32,452 bases of DNA, taken from contig JAAYUS010000012.1 of NCBI GenBank assembly GCA_012517605.1, forward strand, positions 1-32,452, read 5' to 3'. This document shows, piece by piece, positions 1 to 8,560 of this stretch. Within the stretch, counting starts at the first letter, position 1. Each line of letters starts with the position of its first letter. The position numbers and the translations under genes are program-made. This DNA is from Bacteroidales bacterium (GTDB lineage: Bacteria; Bacteroidota; Bacteroidia; Bacteroidales; VadinHA17). The notes beneath the pieces were generated by a model. That model saw only the letters and a program-made list of their open reading frames with translations, was not told where the DNA came from and did no database searches.

Positions 1-147
1 ACCTATCATATCTCAGGCAAGGAATCACTGATTAAGTTTGTAAAGAACCAGGAAGAACATCATAAGTCTGTTTCTTTCAAAGACGAACTGATCATACTGC
101 TGAATGAACATGGTGTTGATTACAAAGAAGAATATTTATTTACCTGA
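1..147 (+). CDS. REP-associated/IS200-like transposase, C-terminal fragment (cut by window edge)
   Basis: The frame is open from the first base and ends at TGA 145-147, giving 48 residues. The tail contains the pattern IKFVKNQEEHH followed by a Glu-rich helix and GVDYKEEYLF. This is the usual C-terminal end of REP-associated tyrosine transposases (Y1/IS200-like family) of Bacteroidota, where a YIxNQxxHH stretch is followed by a short helix and a terminal aromatic motif. The catalytic HUH and Tyr motifs lie upstream, outside the window, so I cannot tell whether the gene is intact. The family normally acts on neighbouring short palindromes, and such hairpins follow immediately (154-236). Confidence 0.75.
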   Translation, partial: TYHISGKESLIKFVKNQEEHHKSVSFKDELIILLNEHGVDYKEEYLFT

Positions 148-153
148 TTTTCT

Positions 154-236
154 TCAACACCTCTGGTGTTGATTGCTTACTTTGCCATTTACCATGGATG
201 TAACCATGGATATTAGACTTGGATGCCTCCGGCATC
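154..236. repeat. REP-like hairpin cluster downstream of the transposase
   Basis: Three inverted repeats lie in 83 bp. At 154-172 TCAACACC and GGTGTTGA pair around a TCT loop. At 192-209 two CCATGG copies pair around ATGTAA. At 222-236 GATGCC and GGCATC pair around TCC. The first and third share a CC-TCY-GG core, as expected for one REP family. The 11-mer TGGTGTTGATT at 164-174 also occurs inside the transposase coding end at 111-121. REP-associated transposases characteristically sit beside such repeats. The remaining sequence up to 422 shows no gene and no strong terminator. Confidence 0.55.
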
Positions 237-422
237 TCACAATTTCGATCATTTCTGTACCTTTCTTTACCGCCTTCTATTTAATGATTTCAAAACTTTA
301 AGAATGAATTTTAAAGCAAAGATGTATACATGGAGTAGCTCTGAAGCTAGAATATGAAGAATGCCAAAAGGTCTATCAAAGGATTTCTGATATAGCCTAG
401 TTCGAATAAAATGTATTACGGC

Positions 423-2585
423 TCATCTGGATTCGACCAGCAAAGAGCCTTTCAATTTTATATCTGAAGAGGATGATCCCACAAAGAAATCGATTTTCCC
501 TGGTTCAAGTACCCATTTCTCCGATTCAGTATCCCAATATGTAAGATCACTGGCTTTAACCGGAATTGTAACAAGCTTTTCTTCTCCCTTTCTGACCATA
601 ACCCTTGCAAATCCTTTCAGCGCCTTTGCAGCTCTCTCAACCTTCGAACCGGGAAAACTAACATAAAGCTGAGGCACCTCATCACTGTCAAAATTGCCGG
701 TATTCCTGATTCTGAAACTTACATTGACAGTTCCATCTTTTGAAATTGTCTTAGCGTCGGTTTTAAGATCCGAATAGCTGAAGCTTGTATATGTAAGACC
801 GTAGCCAAAAGGGAAAAGCGGAACCGACTTGTCATACATATAGGTCCTGCCATGCCGGATATTGTAATCAAGGATCGGAGGAAGGGCTTCAATTGATGAA
901 ACCCATGTCTGTACCAGCCTTCCCGAAGGGCTTTCTTTCCCGAATATGATATCAGCCAGGCCGTTACCCAGTTCCTGACTCGATTGTGAAACATGCAGTA
1001 CCGCAGGAATATTCTCTTTCGACCATGGGATGGAATAAGGGAAGCTTGATACAATTACCATGACAGTATTGGGATTTGCTTTATAAACAAGCTTTACAAG
1101 GTCTTCCTGTTCCAGAGATATTGCCTGTCTGTCGACATCTTCGCGGCCGTCGCTCGGAACATAATTCTGTCCCCATCCAAGGCCGTAGCTCAAAGGATGG
1201 TTCCCGACACATACTATTGCAACATCGCTTTGTGCCGCTGCTATAACTGCGGAATCTGCCTTGTTGCTCATTGCAAACCTGATTTTAATGTCATCCCCTG
1301 AAGCATTCTTTATACCATTCAGTATATTTACACTATAAGGAGGTGTGCCGGAATACCAGTCGGAGATGACTTTGTTTGCAGAGGGTCCGATAACAGCAAT
1401 CGACTTTACCTTATCCTTCTTCAGGGGTAGCAATGAGTTCTGGTTTTTCAGAAGGACAACTGATTTCCGTGTTGCAAGACGTGCAAGCTCACGGGCTTCG
1501 GGTTTGTTCCATGGTGCAATGGTATCACTAATCCCGATTTTGTTGTACGGATCACCCGGCTGATCATCGAGCAGTCCAAGTTTAAGAAGTACCCTGAGGT
1601 TACCGTAAATTGCCTCATCAATTTCCGATTCGGATATAAGTTTTTTTGACAATGCTTCACGAAGCGGAGCCATGTAATTATCAAGGAAAACTGTTATTCC
1701 GGCTTTTATGCATTCGGCAGCAGCCACATCGAGTGACGGGAAATATGCATGGGTCGAAAGAAGCTGTCGGTATGCGCCTCCGTCAGTACAAATTATTCCC
1801 CTCAGGCCCCAGTCCTTCATTGTGACATTTCTCAGAACGGGGTGAACAGTGCATGGTATTCCGTTGTATTTGTTGTATGCTGCCATGAAGCATTGTGATC
1901 CTCCATCGACAACTCCTTTATAGAAAGCATATGAATAATATTCCCTGAAGAGCCTTTCATCAAAGTCGGAGCTGTTGTATGACCGGTTATTCTCGTTGCT
2001 GTTTGCAAGGAAATGCTTCATCAGGGAAGCTGTTTTCCAGTAAACCGGATCATTGCCCTGAAGCCCTTTAACAAATGCTGTCACAAGGGTTGCATTAAGG
2101 AAAGGATCTTCACCATAACACTCCTCGGTCCTGCCCCATCGTATATCCCTGCCCATGTCGGCATTAGGGGCGAAGACAATAAGTCCGGATGTTCCGAAAC
2201 GTCTGTTCTGTGCAAGGAATCTGGCTTCAGTGGCCTGCCAGTCGGCGACTCTTTTCAGAAGTTCAGGATCCCACATCTGTGCAAGGCCGATAGCCTGGGG
2301 AAATGTGGTTGTCGGCGAGGCTTTGGGTCCTTTCACGGCCCAGTTGGCAGGACCGCTGTATGCAAGCCCATGCAATCCTTCTATAGTCATTGTCCCTTTG
2401 ATGCCAAGCCTCGGAACTGCCAGTCGTGGTGAAAGGCATGAGATCTTTTCATCAATAGTCATAAGTGAAATAAGGTTCTTTATCCTGGCATCTTCAGGAA
2501 GATTTTTGTCCCGGAAAGGATAGGACTGTGCCGATACACCAATACAAATGAAAAGCAATATCAGCAGGCCGTAAAGTCTGTTCAT
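423..2585 (-). CDS. GH3 family beta-glycosidase (beta-glucosidase/beta-xylosidase-like), secreted
   Basis: This 720-residue protein probably hydrolyses beta-linked glucosides or xylosides from non-reducing ends in the periplasm. A signal peptide (MNRLYGLLILLFICIGVSA, cut before QS) starts it. The N-terminal barrel carries KHFLANSNEN around residues 190-199 and GIICTDGGA, in which Asp268 fits the GH3 nucleophile. The C-terminal sandwich domain carries GREDVDRQ, where Glu481 is a likely acid/base. A fibronectin-III-like domain occupies about 630-710. Length and order are normal for three-domain GH3 enzymes. It follows the DoxX-fusion gene by 20 bp on the same strand, so co-transcription is likely. 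Sequence alone does not separate glucosidase from xylosidase activity. Confidence 0.9.
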   Translation of the reverse strand: MNRLYGLLILLFICIGVSAQSYPFRDKNLPEDARIKNLISLMTIDEKISCLSPRLAVPRLGIKGTMTIEGLHGLAYSGPANWAVKGPKASPTTTFPQAIGLAQMWDPELLKRVADWQATEARFLAQNRRFGTSGLIVFAPNADMGRDIRWGRTEECYGEDPFLNATLVTAFVKGLQGNDPVYWKTASLMKHFLANSNENNRSYNSSDFDERLFREYYSYAFYKGVVDGGSQCFMAAYNKYNGIPCTVHPVLRNVTMKDWGLRGIICTDGGAYRQLLSTHAYFPSLDVAAAECIKAGITVFLDNYMAPLREALSKKLISESEIDEAIYGNLRVLLKLGLLDDQPGDPYNKIGISDTIAPWNKPEARELARLATRKSVVLLKNQNSLLPLKKDKVKSIAVIGPSANKVISDWYSGTPPYSVNILNGIKNASGDDIKIRFAMSNKADSAVIAAAQSDVAIVCVGNHPLSYGLGWGQNYVPSDGREDVDRQAISLEQEDLVKLVYKANPNTVMVIVSSFPYSIPWSKENIPAVLHVSQSSQELGNGLADIIFGKESPSGRLVQTWVSSIEALPPILDYNIRHGRTYMYDKSVPLFPFGYGLTYTSFSYSDLKTDAKTISKDGTVNVSFRIRNTGNFDSDEVPQLYVSFPGSKVERAAKALKGFARVMVRKGEEKLVTIPVKASDLTYWDTESEKWVLEPGKIDFFVGSSSSDIKLKGSLLVESR

Positions 2586-2605
2586 GGTATTTGATTTGGA
2601 ATTGT

Positions 2606-4198
2606 TTATGCCAGCCAGGGTCTTGAAGTGCGGTTGCGGGCTCCGGCAATTGCGTCAAGGGCTATATTGACATCCTCGACGATCTGGAAATCATACATGC
2701 CGAGACAGACAAAATCTGCCCCATTGTCAAATGCATATTTAAGTCCGACTTCAGGCTTTATTGCACCGGCAGCCAGTACCTTAAATGCAATCCATGGCTC
2801 CTTCAGTGTACCCATATACCTGACTGTCTCTTCAGGATCGAAGTCAAACTTATTATCATTCCAGTCCTGGTTGGTCTGTGCTGACCAGTAATTATAGTTA
2901 TGACATGTCTTTACCCAGAAATCGGGTTTCAGCCCGTAATCAACGCATGCCTTTATGGCTTCTATTCTGTGAGCCCCAATGCCTGCCGGCTTGCCATTTG
3001 AACGTATTTCTTCGAGGCCGGCCTTTATAAGCTCCATACGTTCGGTAAGAGTTCTCTTTTTCGGATCGTCCCATTCGGGATTTGTAAAACGGTCGGTGAT
3101 CTCACCCTGACAATACAGGGCATCCCAGTCGGCCGCCAGCGACATTCTTATTCCCTGCTGGAAATCGAGATTTGTCCCACAGTCGGAAATGAATTTTATC
3201 TTACCCCTGAATTCATGTCTGTACTTCTGGAATATCCTTCCCATCTGCGGATTTGAAATAATGGCATTCATCCCGCATTTCTCGCCAAGAGCCAGTGTCT
3301 GAAGCACCTTCTCGTCGGTATGATATGTCTTGACAAGCTTTGAAACATATATAAGATCTCTTGCATGGGCCCATCCTCCGATAAGATTGCCGCCCATAAG
3401 CAGCCGGCTCAGCTCAAAATCAGCAAGATTGCCATTCTTATCTGTATATTTTATCACTCCTTTCGGAACCTGTCCTTTCAGATCCTTAAGAGTTGAATAA
3501 TTGAATTTAAGAAGAGTGGCCCCGGAGTTTGCATCCATGCCGTCGATGGCAAGAAGTTTCTCCTCGAAACTGTCCCATTTCCTTTTCCTGTATAGGGCAT
3601 AGGCAAAAGCCCCTAAGGCAGGAACCGAAATAAGATCACGAAGTACCTCCCTTCGTCCCACACCTTCTGGCCGATCGGCGGGCATCTCCCCCACAGGCTT
3701 TCTTGCTTTTTCAGATTTCCATCTTTGCAGGAGCCTGTCGATCCCGAATTGAGATCCGGGCGAGAGGAATATGAAAACTGAAAGTGCAAAGAACTCTATA
3801 AGGTTTCTGTTTACCCACAGATAACTTCCCTCTACAGGCACGCCGAACATATATCCGGGAATTGGAGGATATGCAACAAAATAAAAGAATAACATTATGG
3901 CTCCTGCAAGGCTGGCCCATCTCGTAAAAAGACCTGTTATGAGACCCAGCCCGACAAGTATCATTCCCCATATATTTATGAAGTCGACCACCGAAACTAC
4001 CGACTGGTTGCCTGCCATTGCCGTGAACAGCGGGGCAAGGATCCACTTGGAACCCGCCAGATAAGGCGCAGAACTCCAACCTGATGCCACGATCTTTGCA
4101 ATTCCTTCATAAAGGAAATGCCATCCGATTACTATTCTTACGAGTGTCAGTACCCATGGAATGATCCGTCCTGTTGCAGAACCAGTCTGTGATTTCAT
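2606..4198 (-). CDS. DoxX-like membrane domain fused to an exported TIM-barrel-like domain
   Basis: A 530-residue protein. Residues 1-150 contain four hydrophobic segments (about 15-33, 73-90, 94-110, 132-147) with the look of the DoxX/SURF4-type quinone-linked membrane family. A hydrophilic linker then leads to GRREVLRDLISVPALGAFAY (181-200), which resembles a Tat signal: twin Arg 182-183 followed by a hydrophobic stretch. From about 215 to 530 a soluble domain follows, with GGNLIGGWAHARDLIYV, ISDCGTN and GADFVCLGMYDFQIV. I recognise this as a conserved but uncharacterised Bacteroidota/Planctomycetes-type barrel, often seen alone behind a Tat signal. Four helices place the twin-Arg in the cytoplasm, so the barrel would be periplasmic. 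Function is unknown; a redox or sugar-acting role is a guess from context. Confidence 0.7.
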   Translation of the reverse strand: MKSQTGSATGRIIPWVLTLVRIVIGWHFLYEGIAKIVASGWSSAPYLAGSKWILAPLFTAMAGNQSVVSVVDFINIWGMILVGLGLITGLFTRWASLAGAIMLFFYFVAYPPIPGYMFGVPVEGSYLWVNRNLIEFFALSVFIFLSPGSQFGIDRLLQRWKSEKARKPVGEMPADRPEGVGRREVLRDLISVPALGAFAYALYRKRKWDSFEEKLLAIDGMDANSGATLLKFNYSTLKDLKGQVPKGVIKYTDKNGNLADFELSRLLMGGNLIGGWAHARDLIYVSKLVKTYHTDEKVLQTLALGEKCGMNAIISNPQMGRIFQKYRHEFRGKIKFISDCGTNLDFQQGIRMSLAADWDALYCQGEITDRFTNPEWDDPKKRTLTERMELIKAGLEEIRSNGKPAGIGAHRIEAIKACVDYGLKPDFWVKTCHNYNYWSAQTNQDWNDNKFDFDPEETVRYMGTLKEPWIAFKVLAAGAIKPEVGLKYAFDNGADFVCLGMYDFQIVEDVNIALDAIAGARNRTSRPWLA

Positions 4199-4355
4199 AA
4201 AAATTTGATTTTATGGGTTTTCAGAGAACCAAAATACAATAATAATTAATTTATTTGTATATAGTATTGCATGACATATACGATTTTGTGTGCGTTTTTT
4301 TGGAGAACTTCATTCATAAACAGAACTTTACTTAACTGATAAATATACTACTCCG
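4199..4355. other. Divergent intergenic region between the DoxX-fusion and GH30 genes
   Basis: This 157-bp A/T-rich spacer separates two divergently transcribed genes and must hold both their promoters. A TTTG at 4254-4257 could be a -33 element for the GH30 gene, but no TAnnTTTG box sits at the expected distance. I see no operator-like palindrome. Confidence 0.4.
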
Positions 4356-5780
4356 ATGAAAGTTCACTTCCCGACTTCTGCAAAATTCCTCAACACGCTG
4401 TTATACCTGGGATTGCTGGCAATAATGCCATTGTCTTGCCGGACAGGAAATCAAGAAAGGGTTGAATGGTATCTGACAAATCCCGACAAATCGGCGCTTC
4501 TGACAAGGCAGGTTCCTTTACATCCTGAGAAGATACATTCTGAAGATACCAGCGCCATCATTGTTGATGAGTTTTCTGCCTATCAGCAGATGGATGGTTT
4601 TGGCTTTGCTCTTACAGGAGGAAGCGCAATCCATATTAATGCCATGGAGCCTGTGTCCCGCAAAAAGCTTCTTGTGGAGTTATTCGGCAAAGGCGACAGT
4701 TCAATCAACGTCTCATATCTCAGGATAAGCATCGGGGCATCAGACCTGAGCGACAGAGTATTCAGCTATGATGACCTTCCGGCCGGTGAGACTGATCCCG
4801 GGATGAAAAAATTCAGCATCGAACCCGATCGGATGGACCTCTTACCTGTCCTGAAGGAAATAATTGCAATAAATCCCTCAATAAAAATACTTGGCTCACC
4901 ATGGTCAGCGCCTGTTTGGATGAAGACCAATGGCAGTTCAAAGGGAGGAAGCCTTAAACCTGAATTTTATGATGCCTATGCACTGTATTTCGTGAAATAC
5001 ATTGAAGCAATGAAGGCGGAAGGGATCACAATCGATGCAATAACAATTCAGAATGAACCCCTCCATCCGGGTAATAATCCAAGCATGTACATGCCTCCCG
5101 AAGAACAGGCTGCATTCATAAAGAACAGTCTTGGACCGGCATTTAAAAATGCCGGGATAAAAACGAAGATCATAATTTATGATCATAACCCGAACAGGAC
5201 AGATTATCCGATCACTGTACTAAATGATACGGCTGCACGAAAATATGTCGACGGCACTGCATTCCACATGTATGAAGGAAAGGTTGATGCTATATCTGAT
5301 GTTAAAAAGGCTCATCCTGATAAGAACCTTTATTTTACGGAGCAGTGGGTAGGCGCTCCGGGCAACTTCGCCGGAGATGTCAGATGGCACACCAGAACAC
5401 TCATTATAGGGGCCGTCCGGAACTGGTGCAGAAATGTAATTGAATGGAACCTTGCTGCCGATCCCAACCAGGATCCCCATACTGAGGGAGGTTGTACTGA
5501 GTGCCTGGGGGCGCTGACAATCGATGGGAATGCCGTAACAAGGAATCCTGCTTATTACATAATTGCCCATGCATCGAAATTTGTAGCTCCGGGATCTGTC
5601 AGGGTAGCTTCAAGCATACCGGAAAAAATTCCGAATGTGGCTTTCAAAACACCTGAAGGTAAAATTGTATTGATAGCGCTTAATGATTCCGACTCAGAAC
5701 GGATGGTAACGATAGTACTAAATAACAGAAGAATAGAAGCTGCCATGAAACCAGGTGCAGTGGCTACATTTATCTGGTAG
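4356..5780 (+). CDS. GH30 family glycosidase, lipoprotein
   Basis: A 474-residue retaining glycosidase of clan GH-A. A hydrophobic leader ends at LSC, with Cys28 a probable lipidation site. DGFGFALTGGSA (80-91) is the family's N-terminal signature (usually DGFGGALTDS). TIQNEP holds the acid/base Glu234. YFTEQW holds the nucleophile Glu329. The C-terminal beta segment ends in AVATFIW, as in glucosylceramidase/beta-1,6-glucanase-type GH30 enzymes. The likely substrate is a beta-glucan or beta-glucoside, but GH30 also includes xylanases and fucosidases, so I leave this open. It stands alone on its strand, divergent from the DoxX-fusion gene. Confidence 0.9.
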   Translation: MKVHFPTSAKFLNTLLYLGLLAIMPLSCRTGNQERVEWYLTNPDKSALLTRQVPLHPEKIHSEDTSAIIVDEFSAYQQMDGFGFALTGGSAIHINAMEPVSRKKLLVELFGKGDSSINVSYLRISIGASDLSDRVFSYDDLPAGETDPGMKKFSIEPDRMDLLPVLKEIIAINPSIKILGSPWSAPVWMKTNGSSKGGSLKPEFYDAYALYFVKYIEAMKAEGITIDAITIQNEPLHPGNNPSMYMPPEEQAAFIKNSLGPAFKNAGIKTKIIIYDHNPNRTDYPITVLNDTAARKYVDGTAFHMYEGKVDAISDVKKAHPDKNLYFTEQWVGAPGNFAGDVRWHTRTLIIGAVRNWCRNVIEWNLAADPNQDPHTEGGCTECLGALTIDGNAVTRNPAYYIIAHASKFVAPGSVRVASSIPEKIPNVAFKTPEGKIVLIALNDSDSERMVTIVLNNRRIEAAMKPGAVATFIW

Positions 5781-6148
5781 TATTATTTGAAGAAAGTTTT
5801 AATAAATCCTCCTCTCCCCTGGTTTCCCTCATCCTGAACAAGTCAAATAATGGCAACCAATGGATGGCATGGGATATCCCTTTATGAACGGCAACAATAA
5901 ACAGGTCGCTCCTACAGAGCTCGCACCGCATCAATGCCCTGAAATCTGCAAACAGGCCGCGTCTGCGACGCTGGAAAGGAAACAGGAATACAGGAGTGGA
6001 AAGAAAATTACTTAATACCCGTGGCCCTTATCAAAGGGTGGAAACATTATTTAAATAAGACATAGGAGATATTAAGACAAAGTCCTATAAACCGGGGCGG
6101 CATGAAAAAGAGGCAGATTCGACAGTAAAAAAGCCGGAGGTCTTGCAT
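5781..6148. other. Gene-poor intergenic stretch with small repeats
   Basis: No convincing reading frame lies here. Visible structures are a perfect palindrome GGGATATCCC (5871-5880), a near-identical pair AAACAGGTCGC (5899-5909) and AAACAGGCCGC (5950-5960), a small hairpin GCGTC-TGC-GACGC (5959-5971) and CCCTT-ATCA-AAGGG (6025-6038). The segment around GGTCGCTCCTACAGAGCTCGC (5904-5924) resembles interspersed intergenic repeats I have seen in uncultured Bacteroidota, but only one copy is in this window, so this is weakly supported. No T-rich terminator follows the GH30 stop. Confidence 0.3.
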
Positions 6149-6180
6149 CTATGTAGGAAACTACGTAACTTCCTACATAG
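6149..6180. promoter_or_regulatory. 32-bp interrupted palindrome, putative operator of the AbrB-like gene
   Basis: Arms CTATGTAGGAA (6149-6159) and TTCCTACATAG (6170-6180) are exact reverse complements. Between them lies ACTACGTAAC, whose centre TACGTA is itself palindromic, so 28 of 32 positions are two-fold symmetric. The right arm ends 14 bp before the ATG of the AbrB-like gene. No T-run follows on either strand, which argues against a terminator. The position fits an autoregulatory operator or a 5'-UTR hairpin controlling translation. Confidence 0.5.
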
Positions 6181-6194
6181 AAAAAACTAAAGCT

Positions 6195-6377
6195 ATGGCA
6201 CTTAAGAAAACCGATAATGTAAAAAAAAGAAGCCTGAACAAAATAGCAGGAGGTACAAGCTATGCAGTCACAATCCCGATCGAGTATATCAGGGAACTGA
6301 AATGGCGAGGCAAACAGAAACTGGAAGTAAAACTTTACCACGACAGAATCATAATCCGCGACTGGAAACCCAGGTGA
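6195..6377 (+). CDS. AbrB/MazE-like (SpoVT-AbrB fold) DNA-binding protein, orphan
   Basis: This 60-residue basic protein carries a single swapped-hairpin-type domain: a Lys/Arg-rich N terminus, then KIAGGTSYAVTIPIEYIREL (21-35 core) and KLEVKLYHDRIIIRDW. The pattern S-Y-A-V-T-[IL]-P followed by [LV]-x-V-x-x-x-x-D-[RK]-I-[IV]-I-R is typical of AbrB-like transition regulators and antitoxins. No toxin gene (PemK, PIN or similar) lies beside it: the next gene is convergent and encodes a beta-helix enzyme. Upstream in-frame TAG limits the start to ATG 6195. The palindrome 14 bp upstream is a natural candidate for its own binding site. A free-standing regulator is the simplest reading. Confidence 0.65.
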   Translation: MALKKTDNVKKRSLNKIAGGTSYAVTIPIEYIRELKWRGKQKLEVKLYHDRIIIRDWKPR

Positions 6378-6406
6378 CCCGGTTGATAATATTAATCTGT
6401 CCCGGA

Positions 6407-6423
6407 TACCTGCCTCACAGGTA
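6407..6423. terminator. Weak hairpin between convergent genes
   Basis: TACCTG (6407-6412) and CAGGTA (6418-6423) form a 6-bp stem around CCTCA. It sits between the converging AbrB-like and beta-helix genes and could end transcription from both sides, but neither side has a good T-run. Confidence 0.2.
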
Positions 6424-6436
6424 ACATCTTCCTGAT

Positions 6437-8551
6437 TTACCGCTGTATTCTTTCGTTCGCTTCGATCACACTGTCGAATTTCAACTCCAGATCAGTATCG
6501 AACTTTGCAAGTTCTTTCCATTCTTTTGTCCCGTAAACCCCTGCCTGTGTATAATCAAATGGCACAAATTTTATCTTTCTGACAGGACTGTTCCTTTTGA
6601 AATGAAAATCAAATCCAGGTGCGTTGACGAAAAGAGGATCTGCAATTATTGAATGTGCATCTTTCCCTGATTTTTTCCAGGCATCGAAAGTCAGATCCCC
6701 AAACATGATATCCTTGGTCCGGGTGTCCCAGTAAATATTATAGTCTGTAAAAAGATTGAATTTGTGCCAGTTGCTGCTTAACAGGGTGCCTTTGTCAAAA
6801 TAAACAATGTTGTTTGTAAATGACAGTGACAGGTGCTCCTCTATCCTTGTAGCCTGCAACTGCGATCGTATGTTAAAGGCGAAAATATTGTTCCGTATTA
6901 TATTCTCCTTTCCGTAATGCTGATGGAACCCTGAATTCTTGCAAGCATATACAAGATTGTTCTCCATGGTTATATCAAAGGAACCTTCATCCGTATAAAG
7001 TCCCCAGCCTCCGTAATCGAACGAATACACATGATGGATATGATTATTCGATACGACTGTCCCTTCCGACGCTCCGAGAGTATATACACCACCCATGTCA
7101 CAAAGCTCCCCCCATCCAAGGTGATGGATATGGTTGTAGCTTATTGTGTTGCGTTTTGTCGGGCTGTATGCATATCCCCAGACCCATCCTACTGAGATGC
7201 CTGAATATCTGAGATCTGCAATTTCATTATGGGTAATCCTGTTGTCGCTTGCATTGAAAATTATCACCCCCACGGCGCACGGGAAAACATGACCGGCATC
7301 CCTGATTATATTGTTGTCGGCTGTAATATTGTTCGTAATTTCCTGCTGGTCAGCCCTTATGACAGTCTCCCCTATTTTAATTCCTCCTGCTCCAAGATCA
7401 TGGAGATAGCACCGGCTCACCGTACAATTGCTGCACGCCCTTCTGAACCAGAAACCATAGGTTCCTGTATGAGCAATTTCGCATCTCTCGAATCCGATGT
7501 TATCCGCAAAATCAAGTGTGATCACTGCATCAACAGGTGCTGCGGCCTGGGCCGGTTCGTTACCGTTTGAAGGCGTCAGATAACCTGCAACCTCAAAGAC
7601 AATATCCCTGAATTGTATATTTTCAACTTTTTTGCCTGTCATCTCATCGCCCTTAACTGTAACAAATTCCTTAAGGACAGGAACATGGAATGTAGTATTT
7701 GACAAGGTTTCGCCTTCGCGCGGAATATAATACAGATAGCCTGACCGTTCAAGGAACCATTCCCCGGGAGCATCGAGGGCAGATCTGAAGTTTTCGACAA
7801 GCCACCGCGATTTTGAGTTGATGGGGTTCCACGGTTTCATACCCTCACCTACAGTATAAACTGAGGAAGACTCCTTTGAATATCCGGTAACACGTTTCCT
7901 TGTATTGTCCCAGTTATGATAGAATATCATCAGGGCATCCCTGTAATCATCATCATTGAAGGACGAAAAACACCGGGCATCTATCGAGTCAATCCCTATT
8001 TTCTGAACCGCCAGTTCAGGCGACCTGCCTGTACCCTTTTCAAGAATTGTCTCCGACACATTTTTTACCCTGTAAAATCCCTCATTCGGTGTTCTTGCCC
8101 TTACCGCTCTTTTCCCATTTACATAGAGCTGCTCAAAATACGAATTATTATATGCGACCTGTGGAATAAATGCCTTCCAGAGTTTCTCCCCTGCCTTCTC
8201 CCATCCTGTTACGGGTATTCCTCCCCGGAATATTGCCTTCCCGGAACTGTCGCCTCTTATGATCAGGGGAGCCGATAAGGTGCCGGAATCTTCAGGCCGG
8301 AGAATCAGAGGCTGCATCAGGAAATACTCACCAGGAAGAGCAATTATCTCGACCGGATATTCAGGATTATTTTGCTTCCTGTATTCCCCGGCTTTCGTTA
8401 CCGCAGCGGCCAGGGTTGCCAGAGGTTTGTTGATTGTCCCTTCGAAGGAATCATTACCGGCAGGTGAGACATAAAATTTCTGCCCTTGGGTATCCGCTGG
8501 AAACACCAGGGTTGAAATAAAAATGCAGAATGAAAGAAATCCGGTTTTCAT
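6437..8551 (-). CDS. Secreted right-handed beta-helix glycosidase-like protein (GH141-type suspected)
   Basis: A 704-residue protein with a signal peptide ending near TQGQ (about 24). The N-terminal part reads KFYVSPAGNDSFEGT and KPLATLAAA, followed by FRGGIPVTGW and GEWFLERSGYLYYIPREGE. This arrangement is typical of Bacteroidota proteins with a beta-helix interrupted by a sandwich insert, including GH141 fucosidases/xylanases. From about 310 to 600 runs a parallel beta-helix with short turns and Asn-rich rungs (NRITHNEIAD, VSNNHIHHV, NNIFAFN). Catalytic residues cannot be assigned by eye, and a polysaccharide lyase or non-catalytic role is possible. It starts 9 bp after the isomerase-like gene, so the two are probably one transcript. 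Confidence 0.75.
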   Translation of the reverse strand: MKTGFLSFCIFISTLVFPADTQGQKFYVSPAGNDSFEGTINKPLATLAAAVTKAGEYRKQNNPEYPVEIIALPGEYFLMQPLILRPEDSGTLSAPLIIRGDSSGKAIFRGGIPVTGWEKAGEKLWKAFIPQVAYNNSYFEQLYVNGKRAVRARTPNEGFYRVKNVSETILEKGTGRSPELAVQKIGIDSIDARCFSSFNDDDYRDALMIFYHNWDNTRKRVTGYSKESSSVYTVGEGMKPWNPINSKSRWLVENFRSALDAPGEWFLERSGYLYYIPREGETLSNTTFHVPVLKEFVTVKGDEMTGKKVENIQFRDIVFEVAGYLTPSNGNEPAQAAAPVDAVITLDFADNIGFERCEIAHTGTYGFWFRRACSNCTVSRCYLHDLGAGGIKIGETVIRADQQEITNNITADNNIIRDAGHVFPCAVGVIIFNASDNRITHNEIADLRYSGISVGWVWGYAYSPTKRNTISYNHIHHLGWGELCDMGGVYTLGASEGTVVSNNHIHHVYSFDYGGWGLYTDEGSFDITMENNLVYACKNSGFHQHYGKENIIRNNIFAFNIRSQLQATRIEEHLSLSFTNNIVYFDKGTLLSSNWHKFNLFTDYNIYWDTRTKDIMFGDLTFDAWKKSGKDAHSIIADPLFVNAPGFDFHFKRNSPVRKIKFVPFDYTQAGVYGTKEWKELAKFDTDLELKFDSVIEANERIQR

Positions 8552-8560
8552 AGGAACAGA

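Noticed and set aside
154-236. Short repeats after the transposase as a CRISPR array
   Set aside because: The units are different hairpins and not identical direct repeats with regular spacers; no cas gene is present.
719-1054. Alternative reading frames inside the GH3 gene and similar ones inside other large genes
   Set aside because: They overlap genes with clear families and show low-complexity, non-protein-like composition.
6149-6180. The 32-bp palindrome as an intrinsic terminator
   Set aside because: No T-run follows it on either strand, and it lies directly upstream of a start codon.
6072-6341. An 89-codon minus-strand frame over the AbrB-like gene and its palindrome
   Set aside because: The plus-strand frame matches the AbrB fold; the minus-strand translation is Phe/Cys-rich with no recognisable pattern.
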